Source: Actinomadura rubrisoli
Lineage (GTDB): Bacteria; Actinomycetota; Actinomycetes; Streptosporangiales; Streptosporangiaceae
Assembly: GCF_004349215.1 (NCBI RefSeq)
Contig: NZ_SMKU01000039.1
Span: 1 to 41,151, forward strand
Direction of reading: 5' to 3'
DNA length: 41,151 bases
Each line of letters opens with the position of its first letter. The stretch's first letter is position 1. Under the pieces are notes generated by a model that was given only the letters and a program-made list of their open reading frames with translations, did no database searches and was not told the DNA's origin. Made by a program: the position numbers and the translations under genes. Shown here one piece after another: positions 16,607 to 24,608 of the stretch.

Positions 16607-17647
16607 CTAGGCGACGCTCTGTGCGATGGCCGGTGCCGGGACGGGCGGGGACTGGCGCGCGCTCGTCCAGCGGACGAGCGACGCGCCGACCGACATGCCG
16701 CCGCCGAACCCGGCCAGCAGGACCAGGTCGCCGGGGCCGATCGAGCCGCGGCGGTACGCGGCGTCCAGCGTGATCGGGATCGACGCCGCCCCGGTGTTGC
16801 CGTACCGGTCGACGGTCAGGTGGGTGTGCGCGGCGGTCAGCCCGAGGGTCGGCACGAGGTCGGCGAGCATCGCGCCGTTCGCCTGGTGCGGGATGAAGTG
16901 CCGTACCTCGTCGGCCCGCACCCGCCCGCGCCGCAGCAGCTCCCGGACGGCGCCGGGCAACTGCTCGCGCACGAAGTCCCGCACGCCCCGCCCGTCCATC
17001 GTGAAGAAGTGCCGGCCCTGCTCCAGCGTGCTCTCCGACGCCGGAAGGCGGCTCCCGCCCGCCGGGACCTGGATGAGGGAGTGCAGGTCGCCCCGGCTCA
17101 TCAGCAGCGCGTCGGCCAGCCCGGCCCCGTTGGACACCGGGCCGAGCACGACCGCGCCCGCGCCGTCGCCGAAGAGCGCCGCCGTCCTGCGGTCGGAGTA
17201 GTCGAGGATGCGCGAGTAGATGTCGACGCCGACGACCACACCGTAACCGCCGCCGCCGTCGCCGCGCAGCAGCCGCTCGGTCACCATTAACGCGTACACG
17301 AAGCCGCTGCACACGGCGTTCATGTCGAAGGCGCCCGCGCTCTCGGCACCGATCAGGTGCTGCACGATGCTCGCGGTCGCGGGCTGGGGATGGTCGGGCG
17401 TGGACGTGGCGACGACCACGTAGTCCACCTGCGCCGGCGACAGCCCGGCCTGGTCCAGTGCCCGCAGGGCGGCGGTCGCCGCGAGGTCGGAGGACGCTTC
17501 GTGCGTGGCGGCCCGCCGCCGTTCGGCGATGCCGGTCTTGCGGACGATCCACTCGGCCGACACTCCGGCCGAACCTGCGATCTCGTCGTTGCCGACGACG
17601 CGCGCGGGCAGATAGGAGCCCGTGCTGAGAATGCCTATGCAAACCAT
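16607..17647 (-). CDS. 3-oxoacyl-ACP synthase III-like enzyme (KAS III)
   Basis: 346 aa, as in FabH. The catalytic triad is intact: Cys113 (AVCSGF), His254 (IPHQAN) and Asn284 (YGNTG). Asn rather than Asp separates it from CerJ-type acyltransferases. KAS III enzymes condense an acyl-CoA with malonyl-ACP to a beta-ketoacyl product. It follows an AfsA homologue and a HAD phosphatase on the same strand (36 nt gap), so it may provide the beta-ketoacyl substrate for an autoregulator; priming a PKS or fatty acid synthesis is the alternative. Leu120 is a TTA codon (17288-17290), the rare bldA-dependent codon. ATG 17647 is preferred; GTG 17659 is possible. Confidence 0.92.
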   Translation of the reverse strand: MVCIGILSTGSYLPARVVGNDEIAGSAGVSAEWIVRKTGIAERRRAATHEASSDLAATAALRALDQAGLSPAQVDYVVVATSTPDHPQPATASIVQHLIGAESAGAFDMNAVCSGFVYALMVTERLLRGDGGGGYGVVVGVDIYSRILDYSDRRTAALFGDGAGAVVLGPVSNGAGLADALLMSRGDLHSLIQVPAGGSRLPASESTLEQGRHFFTMDGRGVRDFVREQLPGAVRELLRRGRVRADEVRHFIPHQANGAMLADLVPTLGLTAAHTHLTVDRYGNTGAASIPITLDAAYRRGSIGPGDLVLLAGFGGGMSVGASLVRWTSARQSPPVPAPAIAQSVA

Positions 17648-17683
17648 TGAAGGGGTCACTCCAGTTCTTGGGTTGGCCGTACG

Positions 17684-18385
17684 TCAGACCGGCCGCCGCG
17701 CGGGAGCGGTCCCGGGGCGCAGCCTGCGCCATTCCCCGAGGACCGCGCGTTCCATCAGGACCGGGTCGTCACCGACCACGACCGGGTCGCCCACGGCCTC
17801 CAGGAAAGGGAGGTCGGTGGCGTGGTCGCCGTAGGCGCTGCACCGGGCCAGGTCCAGGTCGCGGACCGCCGCGGTGGCCCGGGCCGCCCGGCCCTTGGCG
17901 ACGCCGATCAGCGGGGTGAGCACCTCGCCCGTCAGCGTGCCGCGCCGGACGACCGGCCGGGTGCCGAGCGCCCAGCAGCGGCCGCCCAGCGCGTCGGCGA
18001 TCGGGTCGAGGCAGGCGAAGAACGAGCCGGACAGCAGGACGGTGAGCGCCCCTTCCGCCTGGTGCCGCCGGTACTCGCGCAGCGTCTCGGGCAGGAAGGG
18101 CGAGCCGCTGACCGACTCGTAGTCGAACCAGGAGGCGCCCGCCTGGGCCAGCCGCCGCGCGTCCTGCCCGGCGAACAGCCGGTAGTACCGCCGGTTGACC
18201 TCGGCCCGCGGCACCCTCGCCGCCGCGGCGTGCAGCTCGCCTGTCAGGCGCTCGTAGGTGCCGGCGGGCTCGCCCCGCTGTTCCAGGAAGTAGCGCAGGA
18301 AGCGGAACATGCTCTTGAAGCGGACGAGTGTCTCGTCCACGTCGAAGAACGCGGCCGCTGCCGGGGCGGGCGCGCGCGTGCTCAT
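17684..18385 (-). CDS. HAD-IB family phosphatase
   Basis: 233 aa. Motif I is FFDVDETLV (Asp15 nucleophile, Asp17), motif II LLSGSFF, motif III the lysine region VAKGRAARA and motif IV AYGDHATDLPFL. This matches the SerB/HAD-IB phosphatases. Its ATG overlaps the AfsA stop (ATGA), so the two are coupled. In methylenomycin-furan biosynthesis a HAD phosphatase (MmfP) works with an AfsA homologue (MmfL) to remove the phosphate of the dihydroxyacetone-phosphate-derived butenolide. By analogy this protein may do that step; no direct proof is in the sequence. Confidence 0.9.
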   Translation of the reverse strand: MSTRAPAPAAAAFFDVDETLVRFKSMFRFLRYFLEQRGEPAGTYERLTGELHAAAARVPRAEVNRRYYRLFAGQDARRLAQAGASWFDYESVSGSPFLPETLREYRRHQAEGALTVLLSGSFFACLDPIADALGGRCWALGTRPVVRRGTLTGEVLTPLIGVAKGRAARATAAVRDLDLARCSAYGDHATDLPFLEAVGDPVVVGDDPVLMERAVLGEWRRLRPGTAPARRPV

Positions 18386-19461
18386 CGGCAGTGGACCCCC
18401 GTGAGCACGCAGCCGACCGAGCAGATCGACCGGCCGGTCTGCCGGACGTCGACGTCCGAGATCACCGAGTACAGCGGCGTCGGCGTCGAGTCGTCCGCGC
18501 CGCTCCCGATCTCCCCGGGTCCGGCGGCGGTGTAGGTGATGCCGTCCTCAGGATCGGCGGACCCCGTCACCGGCGCGCTGATGGAGGAGTGCAGGGTGAT
18601 GTCGCGCTCCAGTTCGCCGAACGCGCTGAACGTGGCGGTCAGCTCGGTGAGGTAGGTCTTGACCGCCGAGAGGCCGCGGACCTCCAGGGCGCCGTAGTGC
18701 ACGACCTGGCGGGCCGCCTCTGCGAGCACCATGCCCGGGACGTGGTCCTGGGGGTGGTCGAACAGGCTCGGGTGGTTGGCCGTTAGCCGCAGCAGCGCGC
18801 TCGCCCCGGAGTGTTCCGCCCTGCCGTTGAGAAGCACGACGTTCTCGGGGGAGGCCCGGCCGACCAGGTGGGGAGCGACCGGTGTGCCGGGGCTCTGCAC
18901 GGGCAGGACCGACGTCGACCGGAGCGGCCCGCCGTCACGGTCGCGGTACCGCATGGCCAGGTAGTCCTCCGGGGACTTGAAGCGCATGCCGATGCCGGCC
19001 GTGCCCACCTCGACCCCCGCGATCTCCAGCCGCATCGTGTAGTCGCCGCCGGTGACGCGGCCGTCGCGGATCCGGCGGCGGACCGAGACGACCATCGTCA
19101 TCCGGCGGGGCTTCGCGCCGACCCTGAGCAGTTCCGGCCGGTCGATCCGGATCGACAGGCGGGTCAGGACGAACTTGTGGTCGAGCGGCACGTCGTAGTG
19201 CAGGTGCGCGCCGAGGATCGCCCCCTGACGGCAGGCCTCCAGCAGCAGCATCGGATCGTAGGTGGCGGGGCTGAGCAGGTGGTCGCCGTAGTAGGCGTGG
19301 GAGCGGGGCAGGAACGCGGCCACGGCATAGGTGTCCTCGTCGAGCCGGCGGCTGTCGGTCAGGAATACCTCGGCGAGCGATTCACGGTGCACCAGCGTCC
19401 TGTCAATGGTGCGCGCGAATTCGAGCTCGGTCGTGTGCGGGCTGATTTTCGTTGTTGCCAT
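18382..19461 (-). CDS. AfsA-family autoregulator (gamma-butyrolactone-type) synthase
   Basis: 359 aa, slightly longer than classical AfsA (about 300). Two hot-dog repeats are visible, each with the conserved E-x-x-RQ helix: LLLEACRQGAILGAHL (about 81-96) and VLAEAARQVVHYG (about 240-252). AfsA enzymes couple a beta-ketoacyl thioester to dihydroxyacetone phosphate, giving precursors of butyrolactone, butenolide or furan signals. ATG 19461 is chosen because GAGAGGA lies upstream; a longer frame to 19497 lacks a ribosome site. It heads an AfsA-HAD-KAS III operon behind a good promoter. The cognate TetR-type receptor is not in the window. Confidence 0.92.
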   Translation of the reverse strand: MATTKISPHTTELEFARTIDRTLVHRESLAEVFLTDSRRLDEDTYAVAAFLPRSHAYYGDHLLSPATYDPMLLLEACRQGAILGAHLHYDVPLDHKFVLTRLSIRIDRPELLRVGAKPRRMTMVVSVRRRIRDGRVTGGDYTMRLEIAGVEVGTAGIGMRFKSPEDYLAMRYRDRDGGPLRSTSVLPVQSPGTPVAPHLVGRASPENVVLLNGRAEHSGASALLRLTANHPSLFDHPQDHVPGMVLAEAARQVVHYGALEVRGLSAVKTYLTELTATFSAFGELERDITLHSSISAPVTGSADPEDGITYTAAGPGEIGSGADDSTPTPLYSVISDVDVRQTGRSICSVGCVLTGVHCR

Positions 19462-19523
19462 GGTGTCATCCTCTCCAATCGACCATGGTGACGGCATCAG
19501 CTATCGAATGATCTTGCCGGATA

Positions 19524-19553
19524 AGGCTATTGAGTTATCGAAGGGCTTGTCAA
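19524..19553 (-). promoter_or_regulatory. Sigma-70-like promoter of the AfsA operon
   Basis: Read on the minus strand: -35 TTGACA (19553-19548), 18-bp spacer, -10 TAGCCT (19529-19524). The start site would fall near 19517, giving a leader of about 55 nt. The surrounding 19500-19620 stretch is markedly AT-richer than the rest of the window. Confidence 0.6.
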
Positions 19554-19619
19554 CGGAATTGCATCCAGAGAGTCGCCGTTTTTGAATGGTCAATAAAATG
19601 GGTCGCCAAAATGCCCGGT

Positions 19620-20134
19620 CCGCGGGGAATGGCGGCTCTCCGGGCGAGGCGTGAATGCTGGATCAGGCGCGGCCCCCGGCCGAGGTGGATCCCCTGGTCC
19701 TCGGGCGGGGACCGCCGGGCCCGGCCCGCCCGAGTTCGATCGTGTGCAGTGAAGCGATCCTTTCCGGCGCGCGGGTCGCGCCGTCCTCTTCATTCGCGGC
19801 CGGCGGCCATCGGGATGAGCGGGAACCGACGTGGATCAGGCACGGCTCGGCGTTGCCGCGGCCTCGGACCGGCCGGAGGGCGTCGGGGCTTCACGGTCGT
19901 TCGATGTTCTGGCGGCGCCGGGCGCGCCGCGCGCTTTCATGGCACGCCGGAGTTCAGCGGCGGACGTGCCGTCGCGCCGGGCCTTCGGCATGCGGCTCAG
20001 CGGCGTGCGCCTTTTCGCTGGGACCGGCGCGGGGGAGCACAAGCAGGCTGTGGAAATGGGCACGACCAGGGGCGGGACTCGTCGGCTGTGCGATGCGTCC
20101 CGCCCGCGGGTCGGCCGGTGATGGGGATGCGCTA
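19620..20134. other. Non-coding stretch between the AfsA promoter and the aldo/keto reductase
   Basis: About 500 bp with only arginine-rich chance frames on both strands and no ribosome site I trust. A 9-bp inverted repeat, GGGCGGGAC (20070-20078) with GTCCCGCCC (20097-20105), may terminate the reductase transcript. A remnant of a decayed gene cannot be excluded. Confidence 0.4.
20070..20105 (-). terminator. Hairpin downstream of aldo/keto reductase 1
   Basis: Perfect 9-bp arms with an 18-nt loop, about 30 bp past the reductase stop. The loop is long, so the call is moderate. Confidence 0.35.
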
Positions 20135-21199
20135 TCAGGGGTAGACGTCGCCCGGAAGCCTGCGGTCGGTGCCGACCGTCCGGATGTGCCAATAGGGGTA
20201 GGGGGCCGGGGTCTCGCTGACCTTGTCGAGGTGCTCGACCTCGTCCGTGGTCAGCGTCCAGTCCATGGCGTTCAGGTTGTCCTCAAGCTGGCTCGGCTTG
20301 CTGGCGCCGACCACCGCCGAGGTGATGCCGGGCTTGGCCAGCACCCAGTTGAGCGCGACCTGGGGCACCGTCACCCCGCGCTCGCCGGCGATGTCGGCGA
20401 GCGCGTCGACGATGTCGTAGGCCTGCTCCTCATCGGTCAGCGGCGCGGACTCGGCGGCGGTCGCGTTGGAGAGGCGGCTGCCTTCCGGACGGCCCTCGCC
20501 GCGCTTGTACTTGCCGGTGAGGAAGCCGCCGGCCAGCGGCGACCAGACCGTGATGCCGACGTTCTGGTCCACGCCCAACGGGACGATCTCGCGCTCCAGC
20601 TCGCGGGCGGCGAGATTGTAGTAGCCCTGGTAGCACACGACCCGGGCCAAGTTGCGGCGTTCGGACACCGACAGCGCCTTCATCAGGTGCCAGGCCGCGA
20701 AGTTGGACACGCCGAGGTAGCGGACCTTGCCCGACCTGACCAGGTCGTCCAGCGCCCGCAGGGTCTCCTCCAGCGAGGTGCGCGGGTCGAAGCCGTGCAG
20801 GTGGTAGATGTCGATGTAGTCGGTGTTCAGGCGGCGCAGGCTGCTGTCCACCGCGGCGAAGAGGTGGTGCCGCGACGAGCCGAGGTCATTCGGGTCGTCG
20901 GTGATCCGCCAGCGCCCCTTCGTCCCGATGACGACCCGGTCCCGCACGTTCTTCAGCGCGACGCCGAGGAACTGCTCGCCCATCCCGTTCTTGTAGACGT
21001 CGGCGGTGTCGAAGAAGTTGACGCCCGCGTCGAGCGCGGTGTTCACCAGCCGGAAGACCTCTTGCTCCTCGACCGTTCCGAACTCGGCCCAGTCCCTGTC
21101 GGGGGCCCCTAGGAACGGGGCGTTGCCGCCGAAGTTGAATGAGCCGTAGCAGAGCTCTGACACCATCAGGCCGGTGTCGCCCATGTAGCGGTACCTCAT
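20135..21199 (-). CDS. Aldo/keto reductase 1
   Basis: 354 aa TIM-barrel NADPH oxidoreductase. The catalytic tetrad is visible as Asp and Tyr in FFDTADVYKNG, Lys in IGTKGRW and His in IYHLHGFD. A C-terminal VVGASKPSQLEDN is the NADP-binding region. The family reduces aldehydes and ketones; it also includes NDP-hexose 2,3-enoyl reductases of antibiotic sugars, but no other deoxysugar gene is present here. Its ATG overlaps the stop of the efflux pump (ATGA), so it is co-translated with a transporter, which suggests drug or metabolite detoxification, or a tailoring reduction coupled with export. Confidence 0.92.
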   Translation of the reverse strand: MRYRYMGDTGLMVSELCYGSFNFGGNAPFLGAPDRDWAEFGTVEEQEVFRLVNTALDAGVNFFDTADVYKNGMGEQFLGVALKNVRDRVVIGTKGRWRITDDPNDLGSSRHHLFAAVDSSLRRLNTDYIDIYHLHGFDPRTSLEETLRALDDLVRSGKVRYLGVSNFAAWHLMKALSVSERRNLARVVCYQGYYNLAARELEREIVPLGVDQNVGITVWSPLAGGFLTGKYKRGEGRPEGSRLSNATAAESAPLTDEEQAYDIVDALADIAGERGVTVPQVALNWVLAKPGITSAVVGASKPSQLEDNLNAMDWTLTTDEVEHLDKVSETPAPYPYWHIRTVGTDRRLPGDVYP

Positions 21200-22773
21200 T
21201 GCGGTTCCTTCCCTTGTTGCGGATCCGTGGATGCGGAGTCGTCCAGCTCTCGGTCGCGGATCACCGCGTAGGTCGTGATGGCGCCCAGCAGGGCGAGCAC
21301 GGCCAGCACCAGGAACACGGTGTGCATCGCGGAGGTGAGGCCGTGCGCGGCGGCGTCCAGCGCGAATTCCCGCCGGTCGGCGGGCACGGCGTCGAGCGCT
21401 CCCTCGATGCGGCCCTGGGTGGCCTCTCCGGCCAGGGCCCGCGCGTTCCCCGAAAGCGCGGGAGCGCGGTCGTTCAGGTCACGCAGGGTGAGGCTCGCCA
21501 GCAGGGCGGCGGCGCCCGCGATGGCGACCGACTCGCCGGTGATGCGCATCGTGTTGAAGATCCCGGAGGCCATGCCGGCGCGTTCGACCGGCGCGACGCT
21601 CACCGCCGCGTTGTCCATGACGCCGAACGCGCTGCCCACGCCGATGCCGAAGACCAGCAGCGGACCGGCGAGCTCCGCCCACGACGAGTCGGGCCGCAGG
21701 GTCATCAGCCAGAGGGAGCCGGCGGCGATCAGCGTCGAGGAGGCGGCGAGCATCACGCGCAGCGGGACCTTGGCGGCGATACGCCCGGCCACCAGGGGCA
21801 CGAGGAAGACCGGCACGGTCAGCGGGAGCAGCAGCGCCCCGGCCTCGGTCGCCGAGTGCCCGCCGGCGCCCTGGAAGTAGGGCGGCAGGTACACCAGCAG
21901 CACCACGAAGCCGAAGGTGATCGTGAACGGCTGGCACACCACGACGATGAACGTCGGACGGCGGAACAGCGACAGGTCGAACATCGGGTGCGCCACCCGC
22001 AGCTCGACGACCGCGAACGCGGCCATCAGCGCGACCGAGCCCGCCAGCGCGCCGAGCGTGGGCAGGGTGACCCAGCCGCTTTCGGGCCCCTCCACGAACG
22101 TCAGGGCGAGCAGGCCCAGGCTGCCGCTGAAGGTGGCCGCGCCGCCCCAGTCGACCTTGGTGGCGGCGGGGTTGCGGGACTCGGGGATGAAGCGGGCCAG
22201 CGCGAGCACGACCAGGCCGATCACCACGTTGACGAAGAAGACCGCGCGCCAGCTCCCCGCGCTCACCAGGGCGCCCGCCGTGAGCGGTCCGAGCGCCAGC
22301 CCGCAGCCGAACGAGCCGCCGAGCACGCCGAACGCCTGTGCCCTGGCGGGCCCCTGGAACGAGGCGGCCAGGATCGCGGCGCCGCTGGTCAGCACGCCCG
22401 CCGCGCCGATGCCCTGGACGGCCCGCGCGATGTCGATGAGCAGCATGCTCGACGCCACCGTGCAGACCACCGACATGAGGCAGAAGACCATCAGGCCGCT
22501 CAGCAGCACCCGGCGGCGTCCGAAGCGGTCGGCGAGCCCGCCCGCGGCCAGCAGGCAGGCGGCGAAGGTGACGCCGTAGGCGTTCTGGACCCATTGGGCC
22601 GCGGCCACGCTGGAGCCGAGGTCGGCGGCCATGTCCGAAAGGGCGACGGCCGGGCCCGTCACGGTGAGCGGGAGCGTGATGCTCGCGAGGGCGATGGCGG
22701 CCAGGGTGGGAACGGCGTGCACCCGTTCCTGCGGTCTGGGTTTGAGAATTTCAGTTTCCGTGCCGGCAGACAT
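21196..22773 (-). CDS. MFS drug/metabolite exporter, DHA2 (14-TM) type
   Basis: 525 aa, the right length for 14-helix DHA2 transporters. The N-terminal WVQNAYGVTFAACLLAAG and GGLADRFGRRRVLLSG (motif A, between TM2 and TM3) and the DHA2-type antiporter motif C region (GLALGPLTAG) are visible. It should export amphipathic drugs or the cluster product by proton antiport. The upstream promoter overlaps a 20-bp palindrome, so a repressor-controlled, inducible pump is likely; no adjacent TetR gene exists in the window. It is followed by a coupled aldo/keto reductase. Confidence 0.93.
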   Translation of the reverse strand: MSAGTETEILKPRPQERVHAVPTLAAIALASITLPLTVTGPAVALSDMAADLGSSVAAAQWVQNAYGVTFAACLLAAGGLADRFGRRRVLLSGLMVFCLMSVVCTVASSMLLIDIARAVQGIGAAGVLTSGAAILAASFQGPARAQAFGVLGGSFGCGLALGPLTAGALVSAGSWRAVFFVNVVIGLVVLALARFIPESRNPAATKVDWGGAATFSGSLGLLALTFVEGPESGWVTLPTLGALAGSVALMAAFAVVELRVAHPMFDLSLFRRPTFIVVVCQPFTITFGFVVLLVYLPPYFQGAGGHSATEAGALLLPLTVPVFLVPLVAGRIAAKVPLRVMLAASSTLIAAGSLWLMTLRPDSSWAELAGPLLVFGIGVGSAFGVMDNAAVSVAPVERAGMASGIFNTMRITGESVAIAGAAALLASLTLRDLNDRAPALSGNARALAGEATQGRIEGALDAVPADRREFALDAAAHGLTSAMHTVFLVLAVLALLGAITTYAVIRDRELDDSASTDPQQGKEPQ

Positions 22774-22823
22774 ACGGCCAGAGCGCCTCTCTATGAGGAC
22801 GAACTACCATCAGTTGCCGACAG

Positions 22824-22843
22824 ACTATAAGCTCTCTTACAGT
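22824..22843. promoter_or_regulatory. Operator-like palindrome in the efflux pump promoter
   Basis: ACTATAAGCTCTCTTACAGT: arms ACTATAAG and CTTACAGT (one mismatch), extended by one G-C pair on each side. It covers the -10 and most of the spacer of the promoter, as expected of a TetR- or MarR-type repressor site. Confidence 0.6.
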
Positions 22844-22853
22844 CGGGGTGCAA
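22824..22853 (-). promoter_or_regulatory. Promoter of the efflux pump-reductase operon
   Basis: Minus strand: -35 TTGCAC (22853-22848), 18-bp spacer, -10 TATAGT (22829-22824). The leader would be about 45 nt. Confidence 0.55.
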
Positions 22854-23084
22854 GCCAGCGCAGGGTGAATACCCGATGTGGGGATAGCCTTCAGCCGTAT
22901 GTGAACGAGCTCAAGTTCATGCGGTATTCGGACCGCCGAGTCGCGCTAAATGATAAGTTGCCTGATCGAGATATGGCCTCGTATCGTGAGGGCCGGTCAC
23001 GGGAGGCGGGTCGCGGCGTGCCGCTGACGCGCGGTTCCGGCGGATGGCGTTCCGGGAGAGGGAGCGCGATCCGTGTGAAGGGCA

Positions 23085-23120
23085 CCGGGGCGGCACCGGC
23101 TCACTCCGGTGCCGCCCCGG
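23085..23120 (-). terminator. Second (distal) terminator hairpin of the cupredoxin-reductase operon
   Basis: Perfect 15-bp inverted repeat: CCGGGGCGGCACCGG (23085-23099) and CCGGTGCCGCCCCGG (23106-23120), loop 6 nt. No T-run follows. Confidence 0.7.
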
Positions 23121-23149
23121 GCCGTCAACGCGGAACCTCGTGCCGGGTC

Positions 23150-23193
23150 GCGGCGAGCCGTTCACTCCGGGGTATGAGCGAACGGCTCGCCGC
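23150..23193 (-). terminator. First (proximal) terminator hairpin of the cupredoxin-reductase operon
   Basis: Perfect 14-bp arms GCGGCGAGCCGTTC (23150-23163) and GAACGGCTCGCCGC (23180-23193), with a further 3-bp inner extension after one mismatch. It lies 24 bp past the reductase stop, 30 bp before the second hairpin. Confidence 0.75.
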
Positions 23194-23216
23194 AGGCCGG
23201 GCAGGCGGCCCGGGGC

Positions 23217-24167
23217 TCAGTAGCGGTCGCCGACGACGTGGTCGGCGATCGGGTCCAGTGCCCTGAGATCCGCGTCGGTGAGACGCAGGTCGGCCGCGGC
23301 GAGGTTCTCCTCCAGATGGATCAGGCGCCTGGTGCCCGGAATCGGCACGATGTCCTCGCTGAGCGCGAGCACCCAGGCCAGCGCCACCTGGGCCTTCGTG
23401 GCGCTCCGCGCCCGGGCGACGTCGTCGATGGCCGCGAGGATGCGCTGGTTCCGCGCGATCGTCTCGGCCTGGAAACGCGGGTTGCCCCGGCGCCAGTCAT
23501 CGGCCTCCAGCTGGTCGGCCTTGGTCAGCGCGCCGGTGAGGTAGCCGCGGCCGAGTGGCGAGTAGGCGATGAACGCCGCGTTGTGCTCCCGGCACCAGGG
23601 CACCACCTTGTCCAGCTGGTCCCGGCTCCACAGTGACAACTCGCTCTGCACGGTGGCGACCGGGTGGACGGCGTGCGCGGCGGCGAGCTGGTCCACCGTC
23701 GCCTCGGACATGCCGATGTGGCGCACCATGCCCGCGGTGACGAGCTCGGCCATGGCGCCCCAGCTGTCCTCGACGGGGACGTCCGGGTCCACCCGGTGGA
23801 GCTGGTAGAGGTCGATGACCTCGGTGCCGAGCCGCTGGAGCGAATGCTCCGCGGCGGCCCGGATGTGGTCGGGGCGGCCGCTCGGCACGATCGCGCCGTC
23901 CCGCACCACCAGCCCGCACTTGCTGGCGAGCACCACCTCGTCGCGGCGGGCGCGCAGGGCGCGGCCGACCAGCTTCTCGTTGGTGAACGGGCCGTAGACG
24001 TCGGCGGTGTCGATGAGCGTGACGCCCTTGTCGATGGCCGCGCCGATGACGCGGATCGACTCCTCGTCATCGCGCTTGGCCGGACTGTAGGCGAAGCTCA
24101 TCCCCATGCACCCGAGGCCGATGGCCCCTACGGCCAGTCCGGTCGATCCGAGAGTCCTCTGCTGCAC
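23217..24167 (-). CDS. Aldo/keto reductase 2
   Basis: 316 aa. Tetrad: Asp and Tyr in LIDTADVYGPF, Lys in LASKCGL, His in LYQLHRVD; the cofactor segment is VPIPGTRRLIHLEEN. It resembles the YajO/perakine-reductase-like group of short aldo/keto reductases and is clearly distinct from reductase 1. It starts with GTG, 6 nt after the stop of the lipoprotein gene, with AAGGGA upstream, so it is the last gene of a cupredoxin-lipoprotein-reductase operon. Substrate unknown. Confidence 0.92.
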   Translation of the reverse strand: MQQRTLGSTGLAVGAIGLGCMGMSFAYSPAKRDDEESIRVIGAAIDKGVTLIDTADVYGPFTNEKLVGRALRARRDEVVLASKCGLVVRDGAIVPSGRPDHIRAAAEHSLQRLGTEVIDLYQLHRVDPDVPVEDSWGAMAELVTAGMVRHIGMSEATVDQLAAAHAVHPVATVQSELSLWSRDQLDKVVPWCREHNAAFIAYSPLGRGYLTGALTKADQLEADDWRRGNPRFQAETIARNQRILAAIDDVARARSATKAQVALAWVLALSEDIVPIPGTRRLIHLEENLAAADLRLTDADLRALDPIADHVVGDRY

Positions 24168-24173
24168 GGTTGG

Positions 24174-24581
24174 TCATCCCTTCTTGGCGAGCGTCGATCC
24201 GCTGAGTGAGATGGAGCCGCCATTGATCGTCCCGTTGGCGGTGACGCCGGTCTTGTCATTGAGCGTCAGCGTCGAGCCGCTGACGGTGTACTTGCCGGCG
24301 TAGGCGGCCTTCTGGCCGTTGTAGTCCTCGACGAACGTGCCGTCGGCGTTGAGCACCAGGCGCAGCCCGCCGTCGTCGCTCGCCCAGGTGCCCACCACGC
24401 TCGGCGCCGCGGGCTTCGCGCCCCCGGCGGAGGCCGTCGCCGAGGGCGCGGCCGATGAGGACACGGCGGACGGGGCCGCCGCCCGGGCATCGTCCCCATC
24501 GCTCGAACACGCCGCGGTGGCGAGTAAGGCGGTGACGAGCGCGGCGCCGGCACCGGCGCCGAGAGAGAGGTTCCTGGACAC
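24174..24581 (-). CDS. Small secreted lipoprotein, beta-rich
   Basis: 135 aa. The signal peptide ends in LLATAAC, a slightly relaxed lipobox (Cys25), followed by an Ser/Ala/Pro-rich tether (about 26-62) and a domain of about 70 aa built of short strands: VGTWASDDGGLRLVLNADGT, then AGKYTVSGSTLTLND. The latter pattern resembles lipocalin-like domains of about 5 kDa found in extracellular proteins. GTG start with AAGGAG upstream. It lies 27 nt after the cupredoxin stop. The function is not known; a binding role is only a guess. Confidence 0.82.
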   Translation of the reverse strand: MSRNLSLGAGAGAALVTALLATAACSSDGDDARAAAPSAVSSSAAPSATASAGGAKPAAPSVVGTWASDDGGLRLVLNADGTFVEDYNGQKAAYAGKYTVSGSTLTLNDKTGVTANGTINGGSISLSGSTLAKKG

Positions 24582-24608
24582 GTCGGTCTCCTTTTCGATG
24601 GGTTCAGG

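Noticed and set aside
19655..20144. Frames in the gap between the AfsA and aldo/keto reductase genes
   Set aside because: Arg/Gly-rich, no ribosome site or motif; likely non-coding.
20135..21199. NDP-hexose 2,3-enoyl reductase as a firm name for aldo/keto reductase 1
   Set aside because: No other deoxysugar or glycosyltransferase gene is present. Family similarity alone does not justify it.
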